The position numbers were made by a program, and so were the translations under genes. Below are positions 16,289 through 25,374 of a stretch of DNA of 64,000 bases, in pieces. Each line of letters begins with the position of its first letter. Position 1 is the first letter of the stretch. The DNA comes from Streptomyces sp. SLBN-118 (GTDB taxonomy: Bacteria; Actinomycetota; Actinomycetes; Streptomycetales; Streptomycetaceae): positions 2,790,001 through 2,854,000 of the forward strand of contig NZ_VFNP01000001.1 in the NCBI RefSeq assembly GCF_006715635.1. Direction: 5' to 3'. The notes beneath the pieces are model-generated. The model worked only from the letters and a program-made list of their open reading frames with translations. It did not search any database and was not told the origin of the DNA.

Positions 16289-18424
16289 ATGACCACGAGG
16301 CTGCAGCTCTCCTTCCCGCGTCAGTACGCCAGGACCCAGCGCTTCACGCTCGGCGCCCCGCGCGCCTTCACGGTGTCGCCGGACGGCTCCCGGGTGGTGT
16401 TCCTCCGGTCGGCTTCCGGGACCGACCGGGCGGGCCGGCTCTGGGTTCTGGATCTCGACGGCGGGGCACGCAGGCCGCAGGAGCGCCTCGCCGCCGATCC
16501 GGAGGCGCTGCTCGGCGGGGCGCGGGAGACGCTCTCGGCCGAGGAGCGGGCCCGGCGGGAGCGCAGCCGCGAGGGCTCGGCAGGCATCGTCGGCTACGCG
16601 GTGGACCAGGCGGTCGAGTTGGCCGCGTTCGCCCTTTCCGGGCGGCTGTACGCGGCGGAGCTGCGCGCCGGTACCGCGCGCGAACTGCCCGCGCCCGGAC
16701 CGGTGATCGACCCCCGGCCCTCCCCCGACGGCCGGCACATCGCCTATGTGGCTCAGGGCGCGCTGCGTCTGACCGGCGCGGAGGGCGAGGGGGACAGGGC
16801 GCTGGCCGAGCCGGAGGACGAGCACACGACGTACGGCCTGGCGGAGTTCGTCGCGGCCGAGGAGATGGACCGCTCGCGGGGCTTCTGGTGGGCGCCCGAG
16901 TCGGACCGGCTGCTGGTGGCGCGCGTGGACGAACGGCACGTACGACGCTGGTGGATCTCCGACCCGGCCCATCCGGACCGGGAGCCGGAGCAGGTGGCCT
17001 ACCCGGCGGCGGGCACGCCCAATGCCGAGGTGAGGCTGTTCCTGCTCACGCTGGACGGGGGGCGTACGGAGGTGAGCTGGGAACGGTCCCGCTACCCGTA
17101 TCTGGCCCGGGTGCACTGGTCGGCGGCGGGCGCCCCGCTGCTGCTCGTCCAGGCGCGCGACCAGCGGACCCAGCTGTATCTGGCGGTGGACCCGGAGACG
17201 GGCACCACGCGCACGGTCCATGTCGACGAGGACGCGGTATGGCTGGATCTGTTCCCCGGGGTTCCGGCGTGGGCGCCGGACGGGCGTCTTGTGCGGATCG
17301 AGGACGAGGGCGGCGCGCGGGTGCTGGCGGTCGGTGACCGGATGCTGACCGGGGCACAGTTGCAGCTGCGGGCGGTGCTCGACATCGGCGAGAACGATGT
17401 TCTGGTGTCCGCGGCCGCGGGCGAGGAGGCCGCGGATCCTGAGATCGGTGAGATCCATGTGTACCGGGTCAACGAGCTGGGCATCGAGCGCGTCTCGGAA
17501 GGGCCCGGGGTCCACTCGGCCGTTCGCTCCGGCGGGGTGACCGTACTGGCCTCCTCACGCACGGACGTGAGCGGGACATCCGTCCAGGTGCTGCGGGACG
17601 GCAAGCCGGTCGCGACGGTGGCCTCGTACGCCGAGCAGCCCGTACTGACCGCGCGGGCGCGGCTGGTGGAGGGCGGGCGGCGGCGGATTCCCTGCGCCGT
17701 GCTGCTGCCGACGGGTTACCGGGAGGCGGACGGACTGCTGCCCGTACTGATGGATCCGTACGGGGGACCCCACGGCCAGCGCGTGTACGCGGCGCACAAT
17801 CCGTATCTCACTTCGCAGTGGTTCGCCGACCAGGGCTTCGCGGTGATCGTCGCGGACGGGCGGGGGGCTCCCGGGCGCTCCCCCGGCTGGGAGAAGGCGA
17901 TCAAGGACAATTTCCCGCTGACCCTCGACGACCAGATCGAGGCCCTGCACGCGCTCGCCGGAACGTTCCCGCTCGACCTGGACCGCGTCTCGATCCGCGG
18001 CTGGTCCTACGGCGGCTACCTGGCGGCCCTCGCGGTACTGCGCCGCCCCGATGTCTTCCACGCGGCGGTGGCGGGGGCGCCGGTGACGGACTTCCGGCTG
18101 TACGACACGCACTACACCGAGCGCTATCTCGGCGATCCGGCGAAGCGGCCGGAAGTGTACGCGGCGAACTCCCTTGTCACGGAGGGCGGGTTGACGACGC
18201 CGAAGAACCCGGCCAGGCCGCTGATGATCATCCATGGCCTGGCGGACGACAATGTGGTGATGGCGCATACGTTGCGGTTGTCGTCGGCGTTGCTGGCGGA
18301 AGGGAGGCCGCATGAGGTGCTTCCGTTGAGCGGGGTGACGCATATGACTCCGCAGGAGCAGATCGCGGAGAACGTGCTGCTGCTCCAGGTGGACTTCCTG
18401 AAGCGGTCGCTGGCTCGGGGGTAG
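16289..18424 (+). CDS. S9 prolyl oligopeptidase (DPP-IV type)
   Basis: 711 residues. An N-terminal beta-propeller-like half (to about 450; VSPDGSRVVFLR, PSPDGRHIAYV) precedes an alpha/beta-hydrolase domain. The catalytic triad is visible: S573 in GWSYGG, D653 in HGLADDNV and H685 in GVTHMTP. The propeller has EEMDRSRGFWW, whose paired Glu before the domain is the dipeptide amino-binding motif of dipeptidyl peptidases. No signal peptide is seen, so the enzyme should be cytosolic and trim Xaa-Pro-type dipeptides. The ATG at 16289 is chosen over an upstream ATG because a -10 box lies 7 bases ahead. Confidence 0.9.
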   Translation: MTTRLQLSFPRQYARTQRFTLGAPRAFTVSPDGSRVVFLRSASGTDRAGRLWVLDLDGGARRPQERLAADPEALLGGARETLSAEERARRERSREGSAGIVGYAVDQAVELAAFALSGRLYAAELRAGTARELPAPGPVIDPRPSPDGRHIAYVAQGALRLTGAEGEGDRALAEPEDEHTTYGLAEFVAAEEMDRSRGFWWAPESDRLLVARVDERHVRRWWISDPAHPDREPEQVAYPAAGTPNAEVRLFLLTLDGGRTEVSWERSRYPYLARVHWSAAGAPLLLVQARDQRTQLYLAVDPETGTTRTVHVDEDAVWLDLFPGVPAWAPDGRLVRIEDEGGARVLAVGDRMLTGAQLQLRAVLDIGENDVLVSAAAGEEAADPEIGEIHVYRVNELGIERVSEGPGVHSAVRSGGVTVLASSRTDVSGTSVQVLRDGKPVATVASYAEQPVLTARARLVEGGRRRIPCAVLLPTGYREADGLLPVLMDPYGGPHGQRVYAAHNPYLTSQWFADQGFAVIVADGRGAPGRSPGWEKAIKDNFPLTLDDQIEALHALAGTFPLDLDRVSIRGWSYGGYLAALAVLRRPDVFHAAVAGAPVTDFRLYDTHYTERYLGDPAKRPEVYAANSLVTEGGLTTPKNPARPLMIIHGLADDNVVMAHTLRLSSALLAEGRPHEVLPLSGVTHMTPQEQIAENVLLLQVDFLKRSLARG

Positions 18425-18445
18425 CGCCCGCGGCGTGCCTTCCTT

Positions 18446-19534
18446 CTACCAACCCGGCGGCGGCGAGCTCGGCGGCGGCGGCCCGAACCCGCCTGCCGCC
18501 CCCACCGGCTGCGCACCCGGCACCCCGTCTGCCTCCCCCCGCCGCCCCAGCGCCACCAGCAGCGTCAGCCCCGCCGCCACCTCGAACAGCCAGGACAGCA
18601 CCAGCAGTTGGTCCCGCGTCGGCAGATCGCCGAGCCGGTCGACGAGGTCGTTCCGTACGGCGATGCCGACACCCCGCCCGCCGGTGCCGAGCACGAGCAC
18701 CCCCGCCACCAGGCCCAGCGGCCGCGAGTGGACCGCACGGGAGAGCGCTCCGAACGCCGCGGCCAGCGCGAGCGCCACGGTCACCGCCGTCAGCCACCCC
18801 GGTGGTGTCCCGAGCAGTGGCATCAGGACCGTGTCGCTGCCGGTGAAGCGGTCGAGAGAGCGCGAGCGGCCGATCTCCGTCGCCGTGTAGGCCTCCCAGG
18901 CCGCCAGGACCGCCGCCGCCGTGCCGAGGAGCAGAAAGGCGATCACGGACACCCCCTGCGCGGGCCTGGTCGGCGTCCGTTCGTGGGCGGCCAAGGGGCC
19001 ACGCACGCTGTACGGGTCCTGAGCCGCGGGAGCCCGCCGCCCCGCCGCGGCTGTGATGATCAGGCCGACGCCCAGCCCGAGCGCGGCGAAGGTGGAGTAC
19101 AGCGCCCGGGTGCGCAGTTCGTCGGTGGTGCGCAGGCCCATCCAGGAGGAGCTGAGGACCCACAGCCCGGGCAGCCGGACGGCCAGGGTGACGACTCCAG
19201 CGGCGACGAGCGCCGTGGCGGCGACGGACGATCGCAGGGCGGCGATGGCCACCGCTGCGTACACGGCGAACAGCAACAGGTCCTCGAGCGCGGTGGTCAG
19301 CGGCGCGGCTGCCCCGGCGCTGACGTTGCCGGTCCAGAACCGCCACAGGTCCAGCGGGTCGTCCACGGTGGTGAGATCCCGGCCGATCCAGCCGCCGACG
19401 GTCAGAGCGAGCGCGGCGCACAGCACCGCTCCGGTGATTCTGGCCCCCCGCGTAAGAGTCACAGCTGCGATGGTGCATCCGTACTCAGCGTTGAACAAGG
19501 GCCCCCACGGTGCGGGGGCGACCGGCCGGGTCAT
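18446..19534 (-). CDS. Polytopic membrane protein of unknown function
   Basis: About 362 residues with at least seven hydrophobic helices (GAVLCAALALTVGGWIG, LLLFAVYAAVAIAAL, VAAGVVTLAVRL, VSVIAFLLLGTAAAVLAAW, LTAVTVALALAAAFGAL, LVAGVLVLG, LLVLSWLFEVAAGLTLLVAL) and a Pro-rich C-terminal tail ending PPPSSPPPGW. No conserved charged pair that would suggest a transporter type is evident. The start is uncertain: ATG at 19534 has GGGG 8 bases ahead; GTG at 19462 would give a shorter N-terminus and has no ribosome site. It converges with the S9 peptidase. Confidence 0.7.
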   Translation of the reverse strand: MTRPVAPAPWGPLFNAEYGCTIAAVTLTRGARITGAVLCAALALTVGGWIGRDLTTVDDPLDLWRFWTGNVSAGAAAPLTTALEDLLLFAVYAAVAIAALRSSVAATALVAAGVVTLAVRLPGLWVLSSSWMGLRTTDELRTRALYSTFAALGLGVGLIITAAAGRRAPAAQDPYSVRGPLAAHERTPTRPAQGVSVIAFLLLGTAAAVLAAWEAYTATEIGRSRSLDRFTGSDTVLMPLLGTPPGWLTAVTVALALAAAFGALSRAVHSRPLGLVAGVLVLGTGGRGVGIAVRNDLVDRLGDLPTRDQLLVLSWLFEVAAGLTLLVALGRRGEADGVPGAQPVGAAGGFGPPPPSSPPPGW

Positions 19535-19653
19535 ATGGCATGCCCCGACCGGTCCACGGCACCCGCACGGCCGTACGCCGCTCAGCGTGCCGCGTTCGTA
19601 TATCGGTACCGCGACGACCAAGTTGCCTGCGTGTTAATGGATTTGATCCAGGT

Positions 19654-20703
19654 TCAGTGGCCTTTGTCGCCGGAGTCCACCCCCGACACGACGAGATTCT
19701 CCTCCGCGAGGTGGCACGCCGACGCATGCTTCGCCGGCCCCTCCTGGAGCCGGAACACCGCGGGCACCTCCAGCAGCGGCACCTCGAGCTCGCACCTCTC
19801 CTGCGCCTTCCAGCAGCGCGTGCGGAATCGGCAGCCGGAGGGGATCTTCGCCGGTGACGGGACGTCGCCGTACAGAATGATCCGCTCGCGGTGCTCGCGC
19901 GCCTCCGGGTCCGGCACCGGGACCGCGGACAGCAGTGCCTGCGTGTAGGGGTGGGTCGGATGGTCGTAGATCTCCTCGTCCCTGCCGATCTCCACCACCC
20001 GTCCCAGATACATCACGCCGATCCGGTCCGAGATGTGCCTCACGATCGACAGGTCGTGCGCGATGAAGACATAGCTCAGGCTGAACTCGCTCTGAAGGCT
20101 GTCCAGCAGGTTGATCACCTGCGCCTGGACGGACACGTCGAGCGCCGAGACGGGCTCGTCGGCCACGATGATCTCCGGCTGGAGCGCGAGGCCGCGTGCG
20201 ATGCCGATGCGCTGGCGCTGACCGCCGCTGAACTGGTGCGGATAGCGGTTGATGTACTCGGGGTTGAGCCCGACGACATCCAGCAGATCCTGGACCTTGC
20301 GCCGCCGGTCGCCCTTCGGCGCCACCTCGGGATGGATCTCGTAGGGCTCACCGATGATGTCCCCGACCGTCATCCGCGGATTGAGCGAGGTGTACGGATC
20401 CTGGAAGATCATCTGGATGTTCCGCCGCACCGCCTTCAGCGCGCGTCCGGACAGCCGGGTGACGTCCTCGCCCTTGTACCGGATCGTCCCTGCCGTCGGC
20501 TCCTCCAGATGGACCAGCATCTTGGCGAGCGTGGACTTCCCGCAGCCCGACTCGCCGACGATGCCGAGCGTTTCGCCCGCCACCAGGTCGAGGTCGACGC
20601 CGTCCACCGCCCTGACCGCGCCCACCTGCTTCTTGAAGAGGATGCCCCGGGTGAGCGGATAGTGCTTGACCAGGTCGCGGACCTGAAGGATCGCCTCAGC
20701 CAT
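19654..20703 (-). CDS. Oligopeptide ABC transporter ATPase (DppF/OppF type)
   Basis: 349 residues. Walker [10 protein letters not shown], signature [17 protein letters not shown] and Walker [15 protein letters not shown] are intact. The C-terminal oligopeptide-binding extension has the cysteines of the group ([16 protein letters not shown]), which in some homologues hold an iron-sulphur cluster. It pairs with the ATPase encoded just before it; their frames overlap by 8 bases and the start follows GGCAGGAG. It is the last gene of a five-gene operon: lipoprotein, two permeases, two ATPases. Confidence 0.93.
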   Translation of the reverse strand: MAEAILQVRDLVKHYPLTRGILFKKQVGAVRAVDGVDLDLVAGETLGIVGESGCGKSTLAKMLVHLEEPTAGTIRYKGEDVTRLSGRALKAVRRNIQMIFQDPYTSLNPRMTVGDIIGEPYEIHPEVAPKGDRRRKVQDLLDVVGLNPEYINRYPHQFSGGQRQRIGIARGLALQPEIIVADEPVSALDVSVQAQVINLLDSLQSEFSLSYVFIAHDLSIVRHISDRIGVMYLGRVVEIGRDEEIYDHPTHPYTQALLSAVPVPDPEAREHRERIILYGDVPSPAKIPSGCRFRTRCWKAQERCELEVPLLEVPAVFRLQEGPAKHASACHLAEENLVVSGVDSGDKGH

Positions 20704-21670
20704 GGAGCTGCTCCTGCCAGAAGTGGCAGGCGCTCCTGCGGCCGGCGGACACCTCGTACAGCGGCGGCTCGTCGGTCTGGCACACGTCGCGGGCCAGCGG
20801 ACAGCGCGGGTTGAAGGCACAGCCCGGCGGGATCCTCATCAGGTTCGGCGGCAGGCCCTTGATCGCGTACAGCTCCTCGCCCTTCTGGTCCAGGCGCGGG
20901 ATCGAGTCGAGCAGCCCCCTGGTGTACGGATGGGCCGGGGCCTTGTAGATGTCGTGGACCGGCGCGGTCTCGACGATCCGTCCCGCGTACATCACCGCGA
21001 TCTTGTCCGCGACGTCCGCGACGACACCGAGGTCGTGGGTGATCAGGATGAGCCCCATGTTCAACTCGCGTCGGAGCGTGGCCAGCAGGTCCATGACCTG
21101 TGCCTGGACGGTGACGTCCAGCGCGGTCGTCGGCTCGTCCGCGATGATCAGCGAAGGCTCCAGCGCGAGCGCCATGGCGATCATGATGCGCTGGCGCATG
21201 CCGCCGCTGAACTGGTGCGGATACTGCCCCACGCGCTCCTTGGCCGCGGGGATGCCCACCCGCTCCATCAGCTCGACCGCCTTGGCGCGCGCGTCCTTCT
21301 TCGTCATCCCGCGATGGACGGTGAACATCTCGCCGAGCTGTTCACCCACGCTCAGCACCGGGTTCAGGGACGAGAGCGCGTCCTGGAAGATCATGGCCAT
21401 CCCGGCCCCGCGGATCTTGCGCCGCTCCTCCTCCTTGAGCTTCAGCAGATCCCTTTCCTGGAAGAGGACCTCGCCGCCGGTGATCTTCCCCGGGGGCATG
21501 TCCAGGATGCCCATGACCGCCTGCGCGGTGACGGATTTCCCGGAGCCCGACTCGCCCAGCACGGCGAGGGTCTCCCCCTCGTCCACGGTGTAGTTGACGC
21601 CGTTGACGGCCTTGGCCACTCCGTCCCGGGTACGGAACTCCACGTGCAGATTGCGCACTTCGAGCAACAT
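20696..21670 (-). CDS. Oligopeptide ABC transporter ATPase (DppD/OppD type)
   Basis: 324 residues. Walker [10 protein letters not shown], signature [17 protein letters not shown] and Walker [15 protein letters not shown] mark the OppD/DppD subfamily, which forms a heterodimer with the OppF type encoded next. The C-terminal GCAFNPRCPLARDVC is the usual cysteine cluster. The start lies 11 bases after the permease stop and the gene ends inside the start of the next, so the operon is tightly coupled. Confidence 0.93.
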   Translation of the reverse strand: MLLEVRNLHVEFRTRDGVAKAVNGVNYTVDEGETLAVLGESGSGKSVTAQAVMGILDMPPGKITGGEVLFQERDLLKLKEEERRKIRGAGMAMIFQDALSSLNPVLSVGEQLGEMFTVHRGMTKKDARAKAVELMERVGIPAAKERVGQYPHQFSGGMRQRIMIAMALALEPSLIIADEPTTALDVTVQAQVMDLLATLRRELNMGLILITHDLGVVADVADKIAVMYAGRIVETAPVHDIYKAPAHPYTRGLLDSIPRLDQKGEELYAIKGLPPNLMRIPPGCAFNPRCPLARDVCQTDEPPLYEVSAGRRSACHFWQEQLHG

Positions 21671-21681
21671 TGGCGGGCTCC

Positions 21682-22689
21682 TCAGCGCAGCTTGGGGTCG
21701 AGGGCGTCGCGCACCGCGTCGCCGAGCATGATGAACGCGAGCACGGTGACCGCCAGCGCTCCGGCCGGCCAGAGCAGCATGTGCGGGGCGTTGCGGATGT
21801 ACGGCGATGCGGAGGAGATGTCGATGCCCCAGGACACGGTCGGCGGTTTGAGGCCGACACCGAGGAACGACAGGGTCGCCTCCAGGGAGATGTAGGTGCC
21901 GAGCGCGATGGTCGCCACGACGATCACCGGGGCCACGGCGTTGGGGGCGATGTGCCGCAGCAGCATCCGGGAGTTGGACGCGCCGAGCGCACGCGCCGCC
22001 TGGACGTAGTCGTTCTGTTTTGCGGCGATGACCGAGCCCCGCGCGATACGGGAGACCTGGGGCCAGCCCAGCAGCACCATGAAGCCGACGACCGGCCAGA
22101 TGGTGGAGCTGGAGACGACGGACAGGAAGACCAGACCGCCGAGGACCACCGGGATGCCGAAGAAGATGTCGGTGAGCCGGGACACGACCCCGTCCCGTCC
22201 CCCGCCGTAGAAGCCGGCGAATCCGCCCAGCGCGGAACCGATCAGCGCGACACCGAGCGTGGCACAGACGCCGACCGTGACCGAGGCACGGGCACCGTAG
22301 ACCGTACGGGTGTACACGTCGCAGCCCTGCCCGTTGAAGCCGAAGGGGTGACCGGGCTGGGAACCCTGCTGGGCCTTGGCGAGATCGCAGTGGAGCGGGC
22401 TTTGCGTCGCGATCAGCGAAGGCCAGATGGAGATGATCAACAGGAAGATGATGACCAGGCCGGAGATGATGAAGACCGGGTTGGTTCGCAGATCGTGCCA
22501 GGCGTCGGACCAGAGGCTGCGGGTCTTCTCGGCGGGCCCGGTGCCCTCGGGGCCGCCGGGGGCGCGTCCCCCGGGGGCGGCTGACGGTTGCGGCTCCAGC
22601 GTCACCCCCTCGCTGGTGGCGAGGTCCAGTGCACCGCCCGCGCCGGTCGAGGCGATGGCTCCCCCGTCGTCGGTCTGCCGCTCAGGCAT
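21682..22689 (-). CDS. Oligopeptide ABC transporter permease (DppC type)
   Basis: 335 residues. A polar N-terminal tail of about 60 residues (Gly/Pro-rich) precedes TM1 (VFIISGLVIIFLLIISIW). The BPD_transp_1 core holds the EAA-like loop ARALGASNSRMLLRHIAPN that contacts the ATPases. A periplasmic loop contains two cysteines (HCDLAK, GCDVYTRTVYGAR) that could form a disulphide. ATG at 22689 overlaps the DppB-type stop by 8 bases. The chain ends DAVRDALDPKLR, standard for OppC/DppC. Confidence 0.9.
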   Translation of the reverse strand: MPERQTDDGGAIASTGAGGALDLATSEGVTLEPQPSAAPGGRAPGGPEGTGPAEKTRSLWSDAWHDLRTNPVFIISGLVIIFLLIISIWPSLIATQSPLHCDLAKAQQGSQPGHPFGFNGQGCDVYTRTVYGARASVTVGVCATLGVALIGSALGGFAGFYGGGRDGVVSRLTDIFFGIPVVLGGLVFLSVVSSSTIWPVVGFMVLLGWPQVSRIARGSVIAAKQNDYVQAARALGASNSRMLLRHIAPNAVAPVIVVATIALGTYISLEATLSFLGVGLKPPTVSWGIDISSASPYIRNAPHMLLWPAGALAVTVLAFIMLGDAVRDALDPKLR

Positions 22690-23605
22690 AGCGGATCCTC
22701 GGGTCGAGTACGGCGTACAGGAGGTCGACGAGCAGATTCGCCAGCAGGAAGACAATGACGAGCACGGTCACAAAGCCGACGACGGTCTGGGTGTTCTGGC
22801 GCAGGATGCCCTGGTAGAGCTGGTAGCCGACGCCGTGGATGTTGAAGATGCGCTCGGTGACGATCGCGCCGCCCATCAGGGCACCCACGTCGGTGCCGAT
22901 GAAGGTGACCACGGGGATCAGTGAATTCCGCAGCAGATGGCGGCTGACGACCCGGCGCCTGGGGAGCCCCTTCGCCTTCGCCGTCCGAACGTAGTCGGAC
23001 CGGGCGTTCTCGGCGATGGACGTCCGGGTCAGCCGCGTGACATAGGCGAGCGAGACCGAGGCGAGCACCAGGCCGGGGATGATCAGCTCGTTGAGCGGCG
23101 CCTCCGTGGACACGGCGGGCTTGATGACCCCCCACTCGACGCCCAGCAGCAGCTGGAGGAGGAGACCCATGACAAAGGTCGGAATCGAGATGACCACCAG
23201 GGTGAGAAGCAGCGCGCCGGTGTCGACGGGACGGCCGCGCTTGAGACCGGTGAGCACCCCGAGGGTGATGCCGATGAGGATCTCGAAGAAGATCGCGACG
23301 AGGGTGAGCCGGATGGTGACGGGGAAGGCCTCGCCCATCAGCTCGGTGACCTCCTGGCCGTTGAACGCGGTGCCGAAGTCGCCGGTGAAGACGTTGCCCA
23401 TGTAGGTGAGGTATTGCTGCCACAGCGGCTTGTCGAGGCCGAACTCCGTGCGCAGCTGTGCGGCCGTCGCCGGGTCGCACTGCCGGTCCCCGCACAGGCC
23501 GGCGACGGGGTCACCCATCACGTTCACCATGAGGAAGATCAGCAGCGTCGCGCCGAAGAAGACCGGGATCATCTGCAGCAGACGCCGGATCACATAACGT
23601 CCCAT
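22682..23605 (-). CDS. Oligopeptide ABC transporter permease (DppB type)
   Basis: 307 residues. MGRYVIRRLLQMIPVFFGATLLIF is a standard DppB/OppB N-terminus with TM1. The cytoplasmic loop AKAKGLPRRRVVSRHLLRN is the ATPase-contacting EAA motif, and the end LLYAVLDPRIRYA is typical. ATG at 23605 is used because GGAGCCC lies ahead; a TTG one codon earlier is also open. A CGDRQC pair in the first external loop may form a disulphide. It follows the lipoprotein gene by 72 bases. Confidence 0.92.
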   Translation of the reverse strand: MGRYVIRRLLQMIPVFFGATLLIFLMVNVMGDPVAGLCGDRQCDPATAAQLRTEFGLDKPLWQQYLTYMGNVFTGDFGTAFNGQEVTELMGEAFPVTIRLTLVAIFFEILIGITLGVLTGLKRGRPVDTGALLLTLVVISIPTFVMGLLLQLLLGVEWGVIKPAVSTEAPLNELIIPGLVLASVSLAYVTRLTRTSIAENARSDYVRTAKAKGLPRRRVVSRHLLRNSLIPVVTFIGTDVGALMGGAIVTERIFNIHGVGYQLYQGILRQNTQTVVGFVTVLVIVFLLANLLVDLLYAVLDPRIRYA

Positions 23606-23677
23606 CAAGGGCTCCGGGGGTCGTGGGAAGCGGAGCGACCCGGAGCGCGGGAAACGCCGGGCCGGTCGCCTCCGCCG

Positions 23678-25306
23678 TCAGCTGACTTTGATCTCGTTGT
23701 AGACCGGGAGGCTGAAGGGGTTCAGGGCGACATTGGAGAGGCGCTCCGAGTAGCCGGCGCTGCCGTTCTGGTACCAGAGCGGGATGGCGCCCATGTCGTC
23801 CCGCAGCACTTGTTCGGCCTTCTTGAACAGGTCGACGGCCTTCGCGGTGTCGGTCTCGGCGTTGGCCTGGTCGACGAGCTTGTCGTACTCGGGGTTGCTG
23901 TACAGCCCGTCGTTGGAGGAGGCGTTGGTGTAGTAGAGCGGCTGCTGGAAGTTCTGGATCAGCGGGTAGTCCATCTGCCAGCCGGCCCGGAACGGACCGG
24001 GCATCTTGTGCTGCCCGATCTGGTTGCGGAAGTCCGCGAAGGTGCCGACGGGGTTGCCGACGCACGCTTTGTCGTTGCCGAGGGCGTCGTTGATGTTGTT
24101 GCAGACGGCGTCGACCCATTCCTTGTGCGAGCCGGTGTCCGCGTTGTACGAGATCTTCAGCTGGCCACCGGGGATGCCGCCGCCCTCGGTGATCAGCTTC
24201 TTCGCCTCGGCGGGGTTGTACTCGCACTCCAAACCGCACAGAGTGCCGTCGAAGCCGCCGTCCGCGCCGAGCACGGGCGAGGTCCAGTCCTTCGCGGGCG
24301 TACGCGTCTTCTGGAAGATCGTGTCGGTGATCTGCCGGCGGTTGATCGCCATGGACAGGCCCTTGCGCACTTTGGCGGCGTCCGGTGTGTTCCAGGCCGG
24401 GGTGTAGTGGGGAAAGGCGAGGGTCTGGATGATGCCGGCGGAGGTGTTGATGTAGCGGTCGCCGAGGTCGGCCTGCACGTTCTTGAGCTGCGAGGCGGGG
24501 ACGTCGTCGACGAGATCGAGGTTGCCGGCGGTCAGATCGGTGTACGCGGTGTTGCTGTCCGTGTACACATTCAGGTCGATGCCGCCGTTCTGCGCCTTGT
24601 CCGGGCCCGGATAGGCGTCCCAGCGGCGCATCTCCATCGTCGCGCCCTTGGTGTACGAGCTGACGGTGTACGGGCCGTTGCCGATCGGCTTGGACAGCCA
24701 GGCGTCGTGGTCGTTGAAGAAGGCCGTGGGCAGCGGTGAGAAGGCCGAGTAGCCGAGGGTGTCGGGGAACGTGGAGAACTTCTGGCTGAGCTTGACCGTG
24801 AAGGTCTTGCCGTTGACGACCTTGAGCCCGGAAAGGGTCTGGGCGGTGGGCCGCCCCTTGTCGGGGTGGACCTGTGCGTAGCCGTCGATGTAGCCGAAGA
24901 AGTAGGCGTTCTTCTGGTTGTTCTTGAGGTTGGCGCCGTAGTTCCAGGCGTCCACGAAGGACTTGGCGGTGACCTTCTCGCCGTTGCTGAAGGTCCAGCC
25001 GTCCTTGACGGTGATGGTGAAGTTCACCGAGTCCGGCGTCACGATCTTCTCGGCGAGCATGTCCTCGGCCGCGCCGGTCTTCGCGTTGTACCGCTTGAGT
25101 CCGCGGAAGAGCATGTCGAGGACTTTGCCGCCCTGCACCTCGTTGGTGTTGGCAGGCTCCAGCGGGTTCTGCGGATCACCCCAGGAGGACTTCACGATCC
25201 CGTCGGCGCCACTTGTACCGCTGTCGCTGCCGCCGCCGCAGGCCGTCGCCACGAGGGCGACGGCCACCGCGCACACGGCACATCTGGCGTGCGTGACTCC
25301 ACGCAT
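23678..25306 (-). CDS. Oligopeptide-binding lipoprotein (SBP family 5)
   Basis: 542 residues. The signal peptide ends in a lipobox VATAC with lipid-attachment C23, followed by a Gly/Ser tether. The rest is a family 5 solute-binding protein, with TVKDGWTFSNGEKVTAKSFVDAWNYG as the recognisable early motif. It would catch peptides at the outer membrane face and deliver them to the two downstream permeases. ATG at 25306 follows GGGAGGAAC. It is the first gene of a complete ABC operon; the specificity is unknown. Confidence 0.92.
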   Translation of the reverse strand: MRGVTHARCAVCAVAVALVATACGGGSDSGTSGADGIVKSSWGDPQNPLEPANTNEVQGGKVLDMLFRGLKRYNAKTGAAEDMLAEKIVTPDSVNFTITVKDGWTFSNGEKVTAKSFVDAWNYGANLKNNQKNAYFFGYIDGYAQVHPDKGRPTAQTLSGLKVVNGKTFTVKLSQKFSTFPDTLGYSAFSPLPTAFFNDHDAWLSKPIGNGPYTVSSYTKGATMEMRRWDAYPGPDKAQNGGIDLNVYTDSNTAYTDLTAGNLDLVDDVPASQLKNVQADLGDRYINTSAGIIQTLAFPHYTPAWNTPDAAKVRKGLSMAINRRQITDTIFQKTRTPAKDWTSPVLGADGGFDGTLCGLECEYNPAEAKKLITEGGGIPGGQLKISYNADTGSHKEWVDAVCNNINDALGNDKACVGNPVGTFADFRNQIGQHKMPGPFRAGWQMDYPLIQNFQQPLYYTNASSNDGLYSNPEYDKLVDQANAETDTAKAVDLFKKAEQVLRDDMGAIPLWYQNGSAGYSERLSNVALNPFSLPVYNEIKVS

Positions 25307-25374
25307 GGAGTTCCTCCCGAGTCCTCAGCCTCACTTAGGACCGAATATCACCCCATACCTGGATGCTCCGCACG